Shown: in pieces, positions 8,401 to 17,603 of the stretch
Layout of the letters: each line of letters opens with the position of its first letter
How positions within the stretch are numbered: position 1 is the stretch's first letter
NCBI RefSeq assembly: GCF_021568855.1
Contig: NZ_JAKGUG010000004.1
Location: forward strand, 124,001-188,000
From: Dethiosulfovibrio russensis
Lineage (GTDB): Bacteria; Synergistota; Synergistia; Synergistales; Dethiosulfovibrionaceae
Length of the DNA stretch: 64,000 nt
Direction of reading: 5' to 3'
The notes under the pieces: model-generated
What the model saw: the letters and a program-made list of their open reading frames with translations, nothing else
What the model was told of the DNA's origin: nothing
The model's database searches: none
Translations under genes and position numbers: made by a program

Positions 8401-9066
8401 TCAAAGAAGCTCAGTGTCGGTAAGTCCACACCTTATGGCATACTTGGTAAGGTCAGCTACGTTGTGCAGATCCAGCTTATTCATCACGCTCTGCCGGTGA
8501 TTCTCGACCGTCTTGGCACTCAGATTGAGAGACGAGGCGATCTCCCTGGTGCTCCTGCCTTCCGCAACGAGCTGGAGGATCTCCCATTCCCTGGGGGTGA
8601 GCTCCGTCCTCTGATCCTCCTCGGCTATCAGATAATCCAACGATGCAAGGTCCATCCCAAGCCCTCTCTCTATGCTGGGGCCGAGATAGGCCTCTCCTTC
8701 GACCACCGCCCTTATGGCACCGACCAGCTCATCTGTGGCGCAGTCCTTTAGCAGAAAGGCCCTGGCTCCTGCTCTGAACATCTCCACCACGAAATGCCTG
8801 TCCGAATGCATCGACAGGGCCACCACAGCAACGCCGAGCTTCCTCAGCCTTCTGGTGGCCTCTATCCCTCCCATACCGGGCATCACTATATCCATTACGG
8901 CCACGTGGGGACGGAGCTCTTCCGCTATATCCACGGCGGCCCTTCCATCGGAGACCTCGGCGACTATGTCGATGTTTTTCTCCGCCTCCAGGAGCATCAC
9001 CAACCCCTTACGGACGATCTGATGATCGTCCGCCACCATCACCCTTATCAAGAGACCCCTCCTCAC
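8401..9066 (-). CDS. NarL/LuxR-family response regulator
   Basis: 221 residues. The receiver domain has acidic residues in MVADDHQIVRKGL, the phospho-acceptor Asp in VAVMDIVMPGMGG and the conserved Lys in LKDCATDE. The C-terminal LuxR-type helix-turn-helix is around residues 155-210 (LTPREWEILQLVAEGRSTRE). GTG at 9066 directly follows the kinase stop; a TTG at 9051 with AGGAGGGG before it is an equally good start. It is the cognate partner of the adjacent kinase and the last gene of the type II secretion run. Its target genes are unknown. Confidence 0.9.
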   Translation of the reverse strand: MRRGLLIRVMVADDHQIVRKGLVMLLEAEKNIDIVAEVSDGRAAVDIAEELRPHVAVMDIVMPGMGGIEATRRLRKLGVAVVALSMHSDRHFVVEMFRAGARAFLLKDCATDELVGAIRAVVEGEAYLGPSIERGLGMDLASLDYLIAEEDQRTELTPREWEILQLVAEGRSTREIASSLNLSAKTVENHRQSVMNKLDLHNVADLTKYAIRCGLTDTELL

Positions 9067-11784
9067 TTACCTTATGGGCAATTTTATGGTAGCCCTGGTT
9101 CCCTTTCCAGGAGAGGATCGACAGATAAGCTCTCCCCCCATCCCCGCCAATCTCTCCCTTATGCTGAGAAGGCCGAAGGAAAGGTTCGCGGCAGACCGAT
9201 CCAGGTTTTCCGGATCGTAGCCCCTGCCTTCGTCGAGAACGGTGGCGACCACGAATTTTCCGTCCCTTTCGAGCCTTACGAAAGCTTCCGAAACCTCTGC
9301 GTGTTTGCCCACGTTTATCAAAAGCTCTCTGATGGACCTGTATAGAAGTCCTCTGGATCTCCTATCCAGAAGGTCCGCCGAGCCATCGTCCTTTACGGAA
9401 ACGGCTAGGCCTCTGTCCCTTCGAACTACGTCGCACATGCGCTCCAACGCCGGGCCGAAGCCTAACTCGTCGAGCAGGGGCGACCCCAGCTCGAAGGTCA
9501 TGGCCCTGGTCTCAGATATGATCTGGTCCGCCAAAACAACGCACTGCTTCAGACCTTCTCTCACCGAGCCGGAGGCGTCCCTCATGGCCAGACCCAGTCG
9601 GATTTTAACCGATGCCAGATTCTGTCCCACCACGTCGTGAAGATAAGCGGCCATTCTTTGCCTCTCCTGCTGCTCCACCTCGTCGAGACGACCTATCAGC
9701 TTCCTCAGCTGCCTGGCGTAGTTCTTCTCCCTGGATCTCGCCTCCAGCCTTTCGGAGATATCCCTCATAACTACCAACAGCACGGAAAGGCCGTCCTCGA
9801 AGAAAACGGTAAGGCTCATCTCGACAGGAAGGCTTGAACCGTCGGGACGACGCAGGTCTCCGGTCAGACCGACAGGTCCTCTGCTGCTGCTCAACAAGGT
9901 CTCCACCTGACGAAGCGAGGTGGACGAAAAGATTTCTCCTAGAGAACGGCCTACCGGAGGTCTATCGACCCCTCCTATCATATCGGAGGCGACCGGATTG
10001 GATAGATCCACCCGGAAAAGCTCGTCTACACCCTTACGACAGAGAATGACGCCGTCTCCTATGGCGTTCAGTATTTTCCTGTAGCGGTCCTCCCTTTCCT
10101 CCAGAAGCCTGCGGGCGATGTTTCTCACCTCGGTGAGTTCCATCCCGGCCACTATCGTCCCTTTCATCTCGCCGTTTTCGTCCTTATAGGGAACCACGTT
10201 TACCGAGAAAACCCTCCTGTTACCTTTTTCGTCAGAAAAGGACAGGTCCTCGCCGTATATCCCGTAGCCCTGTCGGACGACTCTCTGTGCCATACGGCGC
10301 AATGCTCCGTCGTTTGCCGATAGGGTCTTTCCTGTACGGTTGAATCTCCTGACATCTCCGCTCAGCCCGGTCATGCATATCGGAACGGGAGCCCCCTCTA
10401 AGATAGCGTCCAAGGCGTCCTTCCTTCGGGCCAGCTCCCTCTGGAGGGAGTACAGGGAGGTGACATCCCTGCCTACCGCCTGTATCTCCAGATCGGTCGA
10501 TCCGACTCCCGAAACGGGAACGCAGCTCCATCTTATCCACCTCTCCGATCCGTCCGGAGAGTTTACCGATTGAGTCCACTCTCCCTGGCGACTCTCTCCT
10601 CGATCAAGCCCGTCCAGAAGAGACTGGAGCCCCAGTCTCTCGGTGGCCTTGAGCCTGTTGCCTAGAGAGGAGCCAACCAGTTTTTCCCTGGACAATCCCC
10701 AGAAGCGACAGCAGGCCCGATTCACAAAGGTGATGGTCCAGTCGGATCGAAAACGTATCAGAGGATCTGTCTGGGCCTCCAGTACCGCCGCATATCGCCT
10801 CTCCCCTTCGGTAAGGATGCCCCAGAGCTTGCGATATGAGGAGACGAAAAGCAGGCTCAGTACCACCAGAGTCACTCCGAGAAAGACTGTCAGAGGAAGC
10901 CTGCGTTTAAAGTGAAAGACCATGTTGAGATGAGCCGGGTCAGGAGATACGTGCACCAGAACAAGCTTTTGTCCACCTATTCTGGCGCTGTGCCAGGCCA
11001 GCACCCTCAGACCCTCTCCAGGAAGCTGCTCCATAGACTCACCGGACGATCTGTTGAGCACGTCCCTGGTCATAAGCCTCAGGTCCGCCTTCCTGCCGTG
11101 TAGATCGCCGAACACGCTGTGCCCCACGGTCTCAGGATCGCTGGACAACACCACGTCGCCCAGAGGACTCAATATGTAGGAGCTACCTCCCATCTTGAGA
11201 TCGTAGACGACGTGTCCAAGAAGCCTGTCCAGGTCCAGCGTTACGACCATGGCTCCGTAAGCTATACGTCCCTGTCTTAAGGGATACACCATGCCCATCA
11301 TCCTGAGGCCGGGGGATACGGAAAAAGGAGGAATCCAATTCCCCCTCCCTCTCTCCATATAACGGCTCAGAAACAGCTTTCCCCAATGCAGGGACTGCTC
11401 GAATATAGTGCGGTTTTCCGATCCGTACATCCACTGATCGTCGTCGTAGGTAACCACGGAGATATCCAATATCTGGGGAAAGGAGGTCAACTCCAGAGAC
11501 TGTATCTCCCTGAGGGAGTCTCTGTCGAAGTCGGAGGAGATGAAGGCGGAGGAAACGTATCTCGACACCGTAGAAAAATGTCGGACCATGTCGTTCAACC
11601 TGTCCGATGTGGCCCGGGCAGCCAGGGTCAGCTGCTCCGATCTCCTGAGCAGCCCCTCTTCCCTGGATTTTGACACCTCGGATCTATCTAGAAAGAACAT
11701 ACCTCCGAGATATACGACTATACAGAACGACACGCCGACCATATAGGCTCCCCATTCGGACAGAGCCATCCTGGAGAACTTCAT
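9067..11784 (-). CDS. Cache/PAS-domain sensor histidine kinase (NarX/DegS type)
   Basis: 905 residues. The first transmembrane helix is at about 13-33. A periplasmic sensor region of about 260 residues follows, with Cache-like features (WGKLFLSRYMERGRGNWIPP). A second helix is near 295-318. Then come three PAS-like segments, a HisKA_3 dimerisation helix with the phospho-acceptor His716 in AAYLHDVVGQN, and a HATPase domain (DEGRGYDPEN, FGLLSIRERL). The start ATG overlaps the gspH stop by four bases, so it is translationally coupled to the secretion operon. An extracellular small-molecule ligand is likely but unidentified. Confidence 0.92.
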   Translation of the reverse strand: MKFSRMALSEWGAYMVGVSFCIVVYLGGMFFLDRSEVSKSREEGLLRRSEQLTLAARATSDRLNDMVRHFSTVSRYVSSAFISSDFDRDSLREIQSLELTSFPQILDISVVTYDDDQWMYGSENRTIFEQSLHWGKLFLSRYMERGRGNWIPPFSVSPGLRMMGMVYPLRQGRIAYGAMVVTLDLDRLLGHVVYDLKMGGSSYILSPLGDVVLSSDPETVGHSVFGDLHGRKADLRLMTRDVLNRSSGESMEQLPGEGLRVLAWHSARIGGQKLVLVHVSPDPAHLNMVFHFKRRLPLTVFLGVTLVVLSLLFVSSYRKLWGILTEGERRYAAVLEAQTDPLIRFRSDWTITFVNRACCRFWGLSREKLVGSSLGNRLKATERLGLQSLLDGLDRGESRQGEWTQSVNSPDGSERWIRWSCVPVSGVGSTDLEIQAVGRDVTSLYSLQRELARRKDALDAILEGAPVPICMTGLSGDVRRFNRTGKTLSANDGALRRMAQRVVRQGYGIYGEDLSFSDEKGNRRVFSVNVVPYKDENGEMKGTIVAGMELTEVRNIARRLLEEREDRYRKILNAIGDGVILCRKGVDELFRVDLSNPVASDMIGGVDRPPVGRSLGEIFSSTSLRQVETLLSSSRGPVGLTGDLRRPDGSSLPVEMSLTVFFEDGLSVLLVVMRDISERLEARSREKNYARQLRKLIGRLDEVEQQERQRMAAYLHDVVGQNLASVKIRLGLAMRDASGSVREGLKQCVVLADQIISETRAMTFELGSPLLDELGFGPALERMCDVVRRDRGLAVSVKDDGSADLLDRRSRGLLYRSIRELLINVGKHAEVSEAFVRLERDGKFVVATVLDEGRGYDPENLDRSAANLSFGLLSIRERLAGMGGELICRSSPGKGTRATIKLPIR

Positions 11785-12182
11785 CTAGGAACCTCGTAGG
11801 CCCTTCCGGTAACGGCTATCAGAAAAGACTCCTCTCCCTTTGCTCCCTTTAAGATCAGTCTGCCCGGGGAACATGACCCGTCCCTGTAGAACAGGATCCT
11901 CTCGGGAACCGCCTGCCAGCTTCCGTCGGGCAGTTCCGATCGAAGATCGATAGATTCCAGGGAACCGTCAAGGACCGTCAGTGAACCGTCCTCGACGGTC
12001 AGGATCAGAGGCCCTCTATCCATGGCCTCCGATCGAATATCAGAAAGGTAACGGTTGAGCGATATCAGTCCATCCGGCTCCCTGGGAGCTATCCTGGAGA
12101 CCACCAGAGTCGCCATGATGCCGATCAGAACGACGACGAACATCACCTCTAAAAGGGTGAATCCCCGGCGACCGCTGGTCAT
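11781..12182 (-). CDS. gspH: Type II secretion minor pseudopilin, GspH-like
   Basis: 133 residues. It starts with a class III prepilin leader: a short basic peptide, then the cleavage site and hydrophobic helix GFTLLEVMFVVVLIGIMATL with Glu at mature position 5. The rest is a small beta-rich globular domain. Its place right after gspG and the short length suggest GspH, a minor pseudopilin near the tip of the pseudopilus. The H assignment rests mainly on position, since minor pseudopilins are poorly conserved. Confidence 0.8.
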   Translation of the reverse strand: MTSGRRGFTLLEVMFVVVLIGIMATLVVSRIAPREPDGLISLNRYLSDIRSEAMDRGPLILTVEDGSLTVLDGSLESIDLRSELPDGSWQAVPERILFYRDGSCSPGRLILKGAKGEESFLIAVTGRAYEVPR

Positions 12183-12186
12183 GACG

Positions 12187-12606
12187 TCATTCCCAGTTGG
12201 TTATGTCCTTGCCGTCCCCTTCGCCGCCTTCCTCCCCGTCGGGACCGCAGGAAAACAGGTCGAACTCGCCGTGATCCCCGGGCTTGCGATAGACGTATTC
12301 CTTACCCCAGGGGTCCACCGGGACCTTCTTGAGATAGCCGCCCTCTTTCCACCTCTTGGGCTCCGGGGAGGTGGTGGGCTTCTCCACCAAAGACTCCAGT
12401 CCCTGTTCCGTGGTGGGATACATGCCGCTGTCCAGCTTGTACATGTCCAAGGCCTGTTCTATCTCGCGGATCTGGACAAGAGCGGCGGTCCGCTTGGCTT
12501 CCTCGCCCCGACCGACGACTCTGGGAGCCACCAAGGCGGCCAACATTCCTATGATGACCACTACGACGAGGACCTCGACCAACGTGAAACCACTTCGTCT
12601 TTTCAC
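12187..12606 (-). CDS. gspG: Type II secretion major pseudopilin GspG
   Basis: 139 residues. The prepilin leader and helix (GFTLVEVLVVVVIIGMLAAL) are followed by the GspG-specific segment with YPTTEQGLESLV and KKVPVDPWGKEYVY. The C-terminal acidic loop (DLFSCGPDGEEGGEGDGKD) is the calcium-binding region of GspG. It polymerises into the pseudopilus that drives exoproteins through the secretin. ATG at 12606 has GGAGGAATTGCAGTG before it. It lies 25 bases after gspF. Confidence 0.96.
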   Translation of the reverse strand: MKRRSGFTLVEVLVVVVIIGMLAALVAPRVVGRGEEAKRTAALVQIREIEQALDMYKLDSGMYPTTEQGLESLVEKPTTSPEPKRWKEGGYLKKVPVDPWGKEYVYRKPGDHGEFDLFSCGPDGEEGGEGDGKDITNWE

Positions 12607-12631
12607 TGCAATTCCTCCTTAAAAGATTCTG

Positions 12632-13783
12632 CTAACGAACGAAACTGGATATATCGAAGATGGGCAACAATATGGCTACCACGACGAAGCCCACGACGAG
12701 TCCCAAAAACAACACCATGACAGGCTCTATCAGGTTCGCCATACGATCCATGCTGGCTCTGGCCCTATCCCATCTGGTCTGGGCTATCTGTTCCAAAGCT
12801 CCGGACAGATCGCCTCCTATCTCGCCTATCCTGACAAAATACACCAGATCTTCGTCGAAAGTACCGTCCTTCTCCAGGGCCTTCTCGAAACGGAGTCCTC
12901 CTTTGACCTGATCGGCTATGGCCATCCAGCGATCTTTTCTGGGATCCAGAACGGAACTCATCCTAAGAGCCTGGACCAAAGGAATGCCTGAACGGAGCAA
13001 CGACCCCAGATTGGAACACACTAGAGAGACGATTATGTTGTTTCTGATCCCTCTGAAGAAGGGCATTTTTACCTTCAGTCTGCCCGACTTCACAAGGATG
13101 AAGAGGACCAAAACGGCCAGAAGCAGAGGAACCCCCATGGCCTGAAAAGCACGGGAAAGCCCCATCAGTATCCTGGTTGGAACGGGAAGGGCCCTGCCCA
13201 TGTCCGAAAAGAGAACCGCCACCTTGGGAACCACGTAGGTCATCAGAAAAGCGACGACTCCCAGCCCTACCACCATCATTATAGCCGGGTAGGTCATAGC
13301 GGTCTGGAGTCTTCTTCTGAGGGAGGCCTGCATGGAAAAAAGCCCCACCGCCTGGATCAGAACCTCGTCCAGGGTACCGCCTCTCTCGCCGGACTCTACC
13401 ATACTGCACAGGTTTTCGTCGAAACATCCGGCATCCCTCAGGGAGGAGGAAAGCCTTCGCCCCCCCTCCACCGCCTGTCTAAGCGATCCATACAGCAGCC
13501 CTAGCCTCTTGCCTCCCTGCTTCTCCAGCAACCTCAGGGCCTCGGACAGGGGAAGACCTGCCTTGAGATATGTTGAGAGGGATCGACAGAAGGTCTCGTG
13601 GTCGTCCAGAGACAGCGACCGAACCGTCGATTTCCTCTTCGATCGGCTGTCCTCGGACATATCCACCACGACAAGTCCCTGAACCGCCAGGCTTTCCGCC
13701 GCCTGCTGGGTTCCGGGAGACTCTATACGGCCTTTTTTGAGGTTCCCCTTGGAATCGTAGGCGCTGTAGCGATAGGTCGGCAT
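12632..13783 (-). CDS. gspF: Type II secretion inner-membrane platform protein GspF
   Basis: 383 residues, typical for GspF. It has two cytoplasmic T2SF helical-bundle domains (around FCRSLSTYLKAGLPLSEAL and LGSLLRSGIPLVQALRMSS). Three transmembrane helices are at about 160-185, 210-230 and 355-378. GspF forms the membrane platform that couples the GspE ATPase to pseudopilus assembly. The start ATG follows the gspE stop by one base. Confidence 0.96.
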   Translation of the reverse strand: MPTYRYSAYDSKGNLKKGRIESPGTQQAAESLAVQGLVVVDMSEDSRSKRKSTVRSLSLDDHETFCRSLSTYLKAGLPLSEALRLLEKQGGKRLGLLYGSLRQAVEGGRRLSSSLRDAGCFDENLCSMVESGERGGTLDEVLIQAVGLFSMQASLRRRLQTAMTYPAIMMVVGLGVVAFLMTYVVPKVAVLFSDMGRALPVPTRILMGLSRAFQAMGVPLLLAVLVLFILVKSGRLKVKMPFFRGIRNNIIVSLVCSNLGSLLRSGIPLVQALRMSSVLDPRKDRWMAIADQVKGGLRFEKALEKDGTFDEDLVYFVRIGEIGGDLSGALEQIAQTRWDRARASMDRMANLIEPVMVLFLGLVVGFVVVAILLPIFDISSFVR

Positions 13784-13784
13784 G

Positions 13785-15287
13785 TCACACCTCTCCGGCC
13801 ACTCGGATCAACTCTTCCGGCGACGTGGCCCCTTTCTCAACCAAAGAGAGACCGATCTCCCAGAGAGTACGAAATCCCTGAGGCTCGGCCAGGGCCCTCA
13901 TCTCGGCAGCAGGGGCGTTTCTCGCTATGGCCTCTCTGAGATCGTCGTCTATGACCAGCTGTTCGTATATGCCAACTCGACCTCTGTAGCCAGTGCCGGA
14001 ACAGTTAGGACACCCGGACGGTCCCCAGGCTTTCTTGACGCCGTTTTTGGCCAGAATGGAGGGAACTGGAACCTCCTGTCTACAGTGGGGACAGAGACGG
14101 CGAACCAGCCTCTGGGCCACCACCCCGACAAGAGAACCGGCCACTAGATAGGGCTCTACACCCATGTCGGCCAGACGGGCGACGGCGCTTATGGAATCGT
14201 TGGTGTGAAGGGTGGATAGGACCAGATGTCCGGTAAGGGACGCCTGAACTCCTATGTGGGCCGTGTCGAAATCCCTCATCTCCCCTATCATGACTATATC
14301 CGGGTCCTGTCTGAGGATGGACCTCAGGGCGGAGGCGAAGGTCATACCCGCCTTTTCGTTCACCTGTATCTGGGCCACCCCCGGAAGGTCGTACTCCACC
14401 GGGTCCTCGACGGTTATAACGTTAACCGACGGCTTGGCCAGTTCCTGAAGAATGGCGTAGAGGCTGGTGGACTTACCGGAACCGGTGGGGCCGGTGAACA
14501 GGATCATCCCGTAGGGGCTGGATATTATCCTCTCCATCAACTCCAGCTCCCTCTCGTCCATGCCCAGATCCCTCAATGAAAGGGCTCCGCCTCCCTTGTC
14601 CAGGAGCCGGAGGGCCATCCTCTCGCCGTGCTGGGTGGGAACCGAGTTAACTCGGACGTCCACGGCATGACCTCCTACGGTTATGCCTATCCGTCCGTCC
14701 TGAGGGGCCATATGTTCCGCTATATCCATCCTGGCCATTACCTTTATCCTGCTGACCAGAGGAGCCTGATGGCTTCTGGGCAACTTCAGCCTATCCCGAA
14801 GGACGCCGTCCACCCTAAAGCGGATTATGACCGAGTCCTCGTAGGACTCGACGTGGATATCGGTGGCCCTCTGTTTCATGGCGTCGGCGAAGAGGCCGTT
14901 CACCAGACGGATGACAGGGACGTCAACCGAGTCGCTGAGGACATCCTCCCTGGCGAGGGCGTCCACGTCGTCTATGCCCTCCATGTCTCGAACTGCGTCG
15001 TCGGCGGCTCCGCTGCGCAGATCGTACAGCTGGTTTATACGCTCCGATATAGCCGCTGAATCGTAGATCTCTACGTCCACCACCGCCCCGAGGGCGTATC
15101 CCAAAGCCTGGGCCCTGTCGTAACGGTCCAGAGACGGCACAGCCACCACCAGCAGGTCGTCCTCCTTTCTTATGGGGAGGATTCCGTCGGAACGAAGACC
15201 GTCCAGACTGACCGAGCCAGGTAGCATCTCCGCTATGATCGAAGCTTCGGGGAGGTTCCTCGGCTTGGAAGGGGTTGAATCGATCAT
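13785..15287 (-). CDS. gspE: Type II secretion ATPase GspE
   Basis: 500 residues. The N-terminal GspE domain is followed by a secretion-ATPase core with Walker A (LFTGPTGSGKSTSL), Asp box (VITVEDPVEYDLPG), Walker B (DPDIVMIGEMRD) and His box (LTGHLVLSTLHTNDS). A four-cysteine zinc module is complete (CPHC and CPNC about 24 residues apart). It powers pseudopilus assembly from the cytoplasmic face. The 5' end overlaps gspD by four bases. Confidence 0.97.
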   Translation of the reverse strand: MIDSTPSKPRNLPEASIIAEMLPGSVSLDGLRSDGILPIRKEDDLLVVAVPSLDRYDRAQALGYALGAVVDVEIYDSAAISERINQLYDLRSGAADDAVRDMEGIDDVDALAREDVLSDSVDVPVIRLVNGLFADAMKQRATDIHVESYEDSVIIRFRVDGVLRDRLKLPRSHQAPLVSRIKVMARMDIAEHMAPQDGRIGITVGGHAVDVRVNSVPTQHGERMALRLLDKGGGALSLRDLGMDERELELMERIISSPYGMILFTGPTGSGKSTSLYAILQELAKPSVNVITVEDPVEYDLPGVAQIQVNEKAGMTFASALRSILRQDPDIVMIGEMRDFDTAHIGVQASLTGHLVLSTLHTNDSISAVARLADMGVEPYLVAGSLVGVVAQRLVRRLCPHCRQEVPVPSILAKNGVKKAWGPSGCPNCSGTGYRGRVGIYEQLVIDDDLREAIARNAPAAEMRALAEPQGFRTLWEIGLSLVEKGATSPEELIRVAGEV

Positions 15288-17254
15288 CTCTGCTTCTTCA
15301 CCGCTTCCTGATACATTTCATGGAAACGTCGATTGAGCCGAATCTCCGCCTCGCTCAGACCGAGGTCCGTGTCGGAAGCCGCAACAGCCTTGCTGGCCTC
15401 GGAGGCCGCCTCGGGGGTCTCAAGTATGTAGGGGGTTAGAAAAACCATAAGCTCTATTTTTTCCCTCTGGTTGGTCGAGCTCTTGAACAGCTCTCCCACC
15501 AGGGGAATGTAGGAGAGTATGGGAACCCTCTGTTTGAGGCTCTTCTCCGTCTCCTTGAGAAGGCCCCCCAAAATTATAGTCTGGCCGTTTCTGACCTGGA
15601 CGGAGGTCTTTACCTCCCTCTTAGCCGTGACAGGGGTCGTGCTGGTCATGGCGCTGAGCACCTCCTCGGTACTCTGCTCTATGTCCAGAGCCACCAGGTT
15701 TCCGCTTCTTATGTGAGGGGTTATCTTGAGCTTCAGCCCCGTGTCCTTGTAGTCGTAGCTATTCTGAACCGAGCTCGGGTTGGATATGTCCGAGGTCGAG
15801 GCCTTCATCTGAGGTATGGTCTGTCCAACCATGAGGGAGCTCTCCTTGTTGTCGGTACACATAAGCCTGGGCATGGAGAGTATGTTCATTGCGTCGTACT
15901 TCTTCAAGAGCTGGACGTAGGCATAGATAAGGGCATTACCATCGTAGGTCGTCTTCGTACCAACAAGGTTACCGTCGTCATTGTAAAGTTCCTCTTCGTG
16001 TTTGCTTAATTCCTGAAACCAGTCCACGAAGGTGGAGGGCACCCCTGTGGAGCCTCCCAGGGCGGCGTTGGCGGCGAATACCGTGCTTCCCGACACCTGG
16101 CCTCCCCAGGTGGCCCAGTCTATCCCGGCATTTTTGAGATCAGTTAGGTTGACCTCCGCTATGAGCCCACGAATCATGACCTGTTTCGGCTGGATATCCA
16201 GCTGCTTTATTATGTCTATAAGGCCGGAGTACTGCTGTTCCTGAACGGCGAAGATAAGGCTGTTAGTAGGTATGTCCGGGACCACAGTGGTTGGCATGGC
16301 CCCTTCCTTGCCGGGCTGGAGCCTTGCAGCTACCCCCAGTATCTGGCTGAGCTGTTTGGCCACCTCCTGAGCGTCGGCGTTTTTGAGCCTGTAGACGTGG
16401 AACTCCCCCGACACGGGGGGGACGTCCAGCCTCTTAACTATCTTTTTAGCCGACTCCAGTGCGGAGCTGTCTCCAACCAGAAGGAGGGTTCGGCTGGACG
16501 AATCGGACAGGGCGGTGAGCCCTCTGAATGGGCCTGTCGGGTCCTTGGCGAGGTTGGCCAGATGCTGGGCCAGCAGATCCGGGTTGGCCTCCTTCACCGG
16601 CACGGCAGAAATCCGCCTTATACCGTCAGGGACGTCCAGAGCTCTCAGAAGGTTGACCACCCTCTGCACGTCCGCAGCGGGGCCGGTCAGAAGCAACCCG
16701 TTGCCCTCGTCCAGAGGTATGACCATCACGGTCTTTCCCGCAGCAGGCTGAACCGCCTTCTGGGCGAACCCGGGGGACACGAAGTCCAGCGGCACCACCT
16801 GGTTCACCACCTGCTCGCCGTAACCGGGACCGATTCTGCTCCTGACAGCCCTGTTCTCCAGGGTGGTTCCTCCCTTGAGAACCTTGTAGTAGTCTCCCAT
16901 ATCCTCCAGGGAAAGCCCGTTCATCTCCAGTGTCGTAAGCATGATCTTATAGGCCTCGGCAAGTGAGACCGACCGGGGAGACATAACCGTTATGGTACCC
17001 TTGACGTTGGGGGCTATTATTATGTTTTTCTGCAAAAGCTCGGACATAAAGCGTATGAACTTCACTACATCCAGGTCGGTGAAGTTGAACTGAACCGATC
17101 CGGACTCTCTCATGGCCTTTGCAGCCTCGATCAGGTTCTGTTCGTTCTGTTCGTCTTTATCCTGGGCAAGGATGGGTTCCGGAAAGACCGCAGGGTAAAG
17201 GACACAACCTAAGCATATGGCAAGGATAAAAGCGACGTACGTTTTTCGAATCAC
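15284..17254 (-). CDS. gspD: Type II secretion outer-membrane secretin GspD
   Basis: 656 residues. An N-terminal Sec signal (MIRKTYVAFILAICLGCVL) is followed by N0-N3 domains (VMVIPLDEGNGLLLTGPAADV in N1; VYRLKNADAQEVAKQLSQIL in a later repeat). The C-terminal secretin core has RNGQTIILGGLLKE and VPILSYIPLVGELFKSS. Fifteen copies would form the outer-membrane gate, direct evidence for a diderm envelope. No lipobox is seen, so targeting may need a pilotin that is not in the window. Start GTG 17254 has GAGGAGGAG upstream. Confidence 0.96.
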   Translation of the reverse strand: MIRKTYVAFILAICLGCVLYPAVFPEPILAQDKDEQNEQNLIEAAKAMRESGSVQFNFTDLDVVKFIRFMSELLQKNIIIAPNVKGTITVMSPRSVSLAEAYKIMLTTLEMNGLSLEDMGDYYKVLKGGTTLENRAVRSRIGPGYGEQVVNQVVPLDFVSPGFAQKAVQPAAGKTVMVIPLDEGNGLLLTGPAADVQRVVNLLRALDVPDGIRRISAVPVKEANPDLLAQHLANLAKDPTGPFRGLTALSDSSSRTLLLVGDSSALESAKKIVKRLDVPPVSGEFHVYRLKNADAQEVAKQLSQILGVAARLQPGKEGAMPTTVVPDIPTNSLIFAVQEQQYSGLIDIIKQLDIQPKQVMIRGLIAEVNLTDLKNAGIDWATWGGQVSGSTVFAANAALGGSTGVPSTFVDWFQELSKHEEELYNDDGNLVGTKTTYDGNALIYAYVQLLKKYDAMNILSMPRLMCTDNKESSLMVGQTIPQMKASTSDISNPSSVQNSYDYKDTGLKLKITPHIRSGNLVALDIEQSTEEVLSAMTSTTPVTAKREVKTSVQVRNGQTIILGGLLKETEKSLKQRVPILSYIPLVGELFKSSTNQREKIELMVFLTPYILETPEAASEASKAVAASDTDLGLSEAEIRLNRRFHEMYQEAVKKQR

Positions 17255-17267
17255 CGTGTCTCCTCCT

Positions 17268-17603
17268 CTAGGGGATATAAAAGCTCATGGTCCGTCCGTC
17301 GAGCTCGACGTCGAGTTTCCGGTAGTTGATCCGCCACAGTCCATCCATCAGGGGATAGGAGTATCCGCTGGTGTTCCACTCCATCCCGTCCTCTTCGCCG
17401 TTGTCCGACAGTTTTCCGGACAACAGGTCCGCCTCCAGCGCCTGGACCCTGTCGAGGAACCTCGATTCCCCTCTAACCGAGTCGAGGGCTTTCGTAGCTG
17501 TTATGGAAAGCTTGAGGGATCCTGCCGCCACCAGTCCCAAGACCGCCACGGCGACTATAACTTCCACCAGAGTGAATCCTTTTTTTCCTCTATCTGACGA
17601 CAT
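17268..17603 (-). CDS. gspI: Type II secretion minor pseudopilin, GspI-like
   Basis: 111 residues. Prepilin leader and helix KGFTLVEVIVAVAVLGLVAA with Glu5 are followed by a short globular part. Size and the VEVIVAVAVL signature fit GspI, which nucleates the pseudopilus tip with J and K. ATG 17603 overlaps the gspC end by 14 bases. Confidence 0.82.
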   Translation of the reverse strand: MSSDRGKKGFTLVEVIVAVAVLGLVAAGSLKLSITATKALDSVRGESRFLDRVQALEADLLSGKLSDNGEEDGMEWNTSGYSYPLMDGLWRINYRKLDVELDGRTMSFYIP